This document shows, piece by piece, positions 6,308-6,324 of a stretch of 6,324 bases of DNA. The notes under the pieces were generated by a model. It was not told the origin of the DNA and made no database searches. It was given only the letters and a program-made list of their open reading frames with translations. Positions within the stretch are counted from its first letter, which is position 1. The number at the start of each line of letters is the position of its first letter. Source of the stretch: Bacteroidota bacterium (lineage in GTDB: Bacteria > Bacteroidota > Bacteroidia > Flavobacteriales > Weeksellaceae); assembly GCA_023388015.1 (NCBI GenBank), contig JAEWHB010000114.1, positions 1-6,324 of the forward strand. The letters are read 5' to 3'. Position numbers and translations under genes: made by a program.

Positions 6308-6324
6308 AAACTAGTCTTCTTTAG

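Noticed and set aside
6311..6324. End of an upstream minus-strand gene reading Lys-Glu-Asp-stop (TAG at 6313-6311)
   Set aside because: Three codons and a stop are too little to support a gene; another frame also has a stop here. An upstream operon gene is plausible but not demonstrable.

Overview
The window looks like chromosomal DNA from a member of the Bacteroidota, most likely class Flavobacteriia. The DNA is AT-rich. A secreted protease ends in a type IX secretion (T9SS) type A sorting domain. Two sites fit the Bacteroidota promoter pattern (TTG, 17-20 nt, TAnnTTTG) fully or in part, and clear Shine-Dalgarno sites are scarce. No rRNA, tRNA, CRISPR array, insertion sequence or attachment site could be seen.

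Right half (minus strand, 6307 down to 3788): a tight three-gene run transcribed leftwards. It begins with a membrane-anchored 4Fe-4S dicluster protein (442 aa: five membrane segments plus two CxxCxxCxxxCP motifs). An 18-nt gap leads to a soluble two-repeat cysteine-rich (CCG-domain, HdrB-like) protein of 260 aa, and a 24-nt gap leads to methylglyoxal synthase (mgsA). The first two proteins together carry the modules of HdrDE or of the FadF/EMO-type ETF:menaquinone oxidoreductases, split over two polypeptides: a cytochrome-b-like membrane part, a ferredoxin part and a cysteine-rich part. They probably pass electrons between a soluble donor or acceptor and the menaquinone pool. The run's promoter lies beyond the right edge.

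Middle (3353-3781, plus strand): a small orphan lipoprotein, convergent with mgsA (6 nt between stop codons) and divergent from a large protease gene. The 57-nt divergent gap is very small, and the best candidate promoter for the protease reaches into the first codons of the lipoprotein gene.

Left half (minus strand): an 878-aa secreted metzincin protease (signal peptide, propeptide, reprolysin-like catalytic domain, Ig-like modules, P-domain, T9SS sorting domain). It is closed by a strong intrinsic terminator with a GCAA loop. A perfect TAnnTTTG element then precedes a conserved 158-aa flavobacterial protein usually labelled 'ABC transporter ATPase', although it has no ATPase motifs. From memory of flavobacterial genomes, that gene usually lies close to the two Fe-S genes, so the protease/lipoprotein pair may be an insertion into a conserved cluster. 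The first 97 nt are AT-rich and hold no gene.
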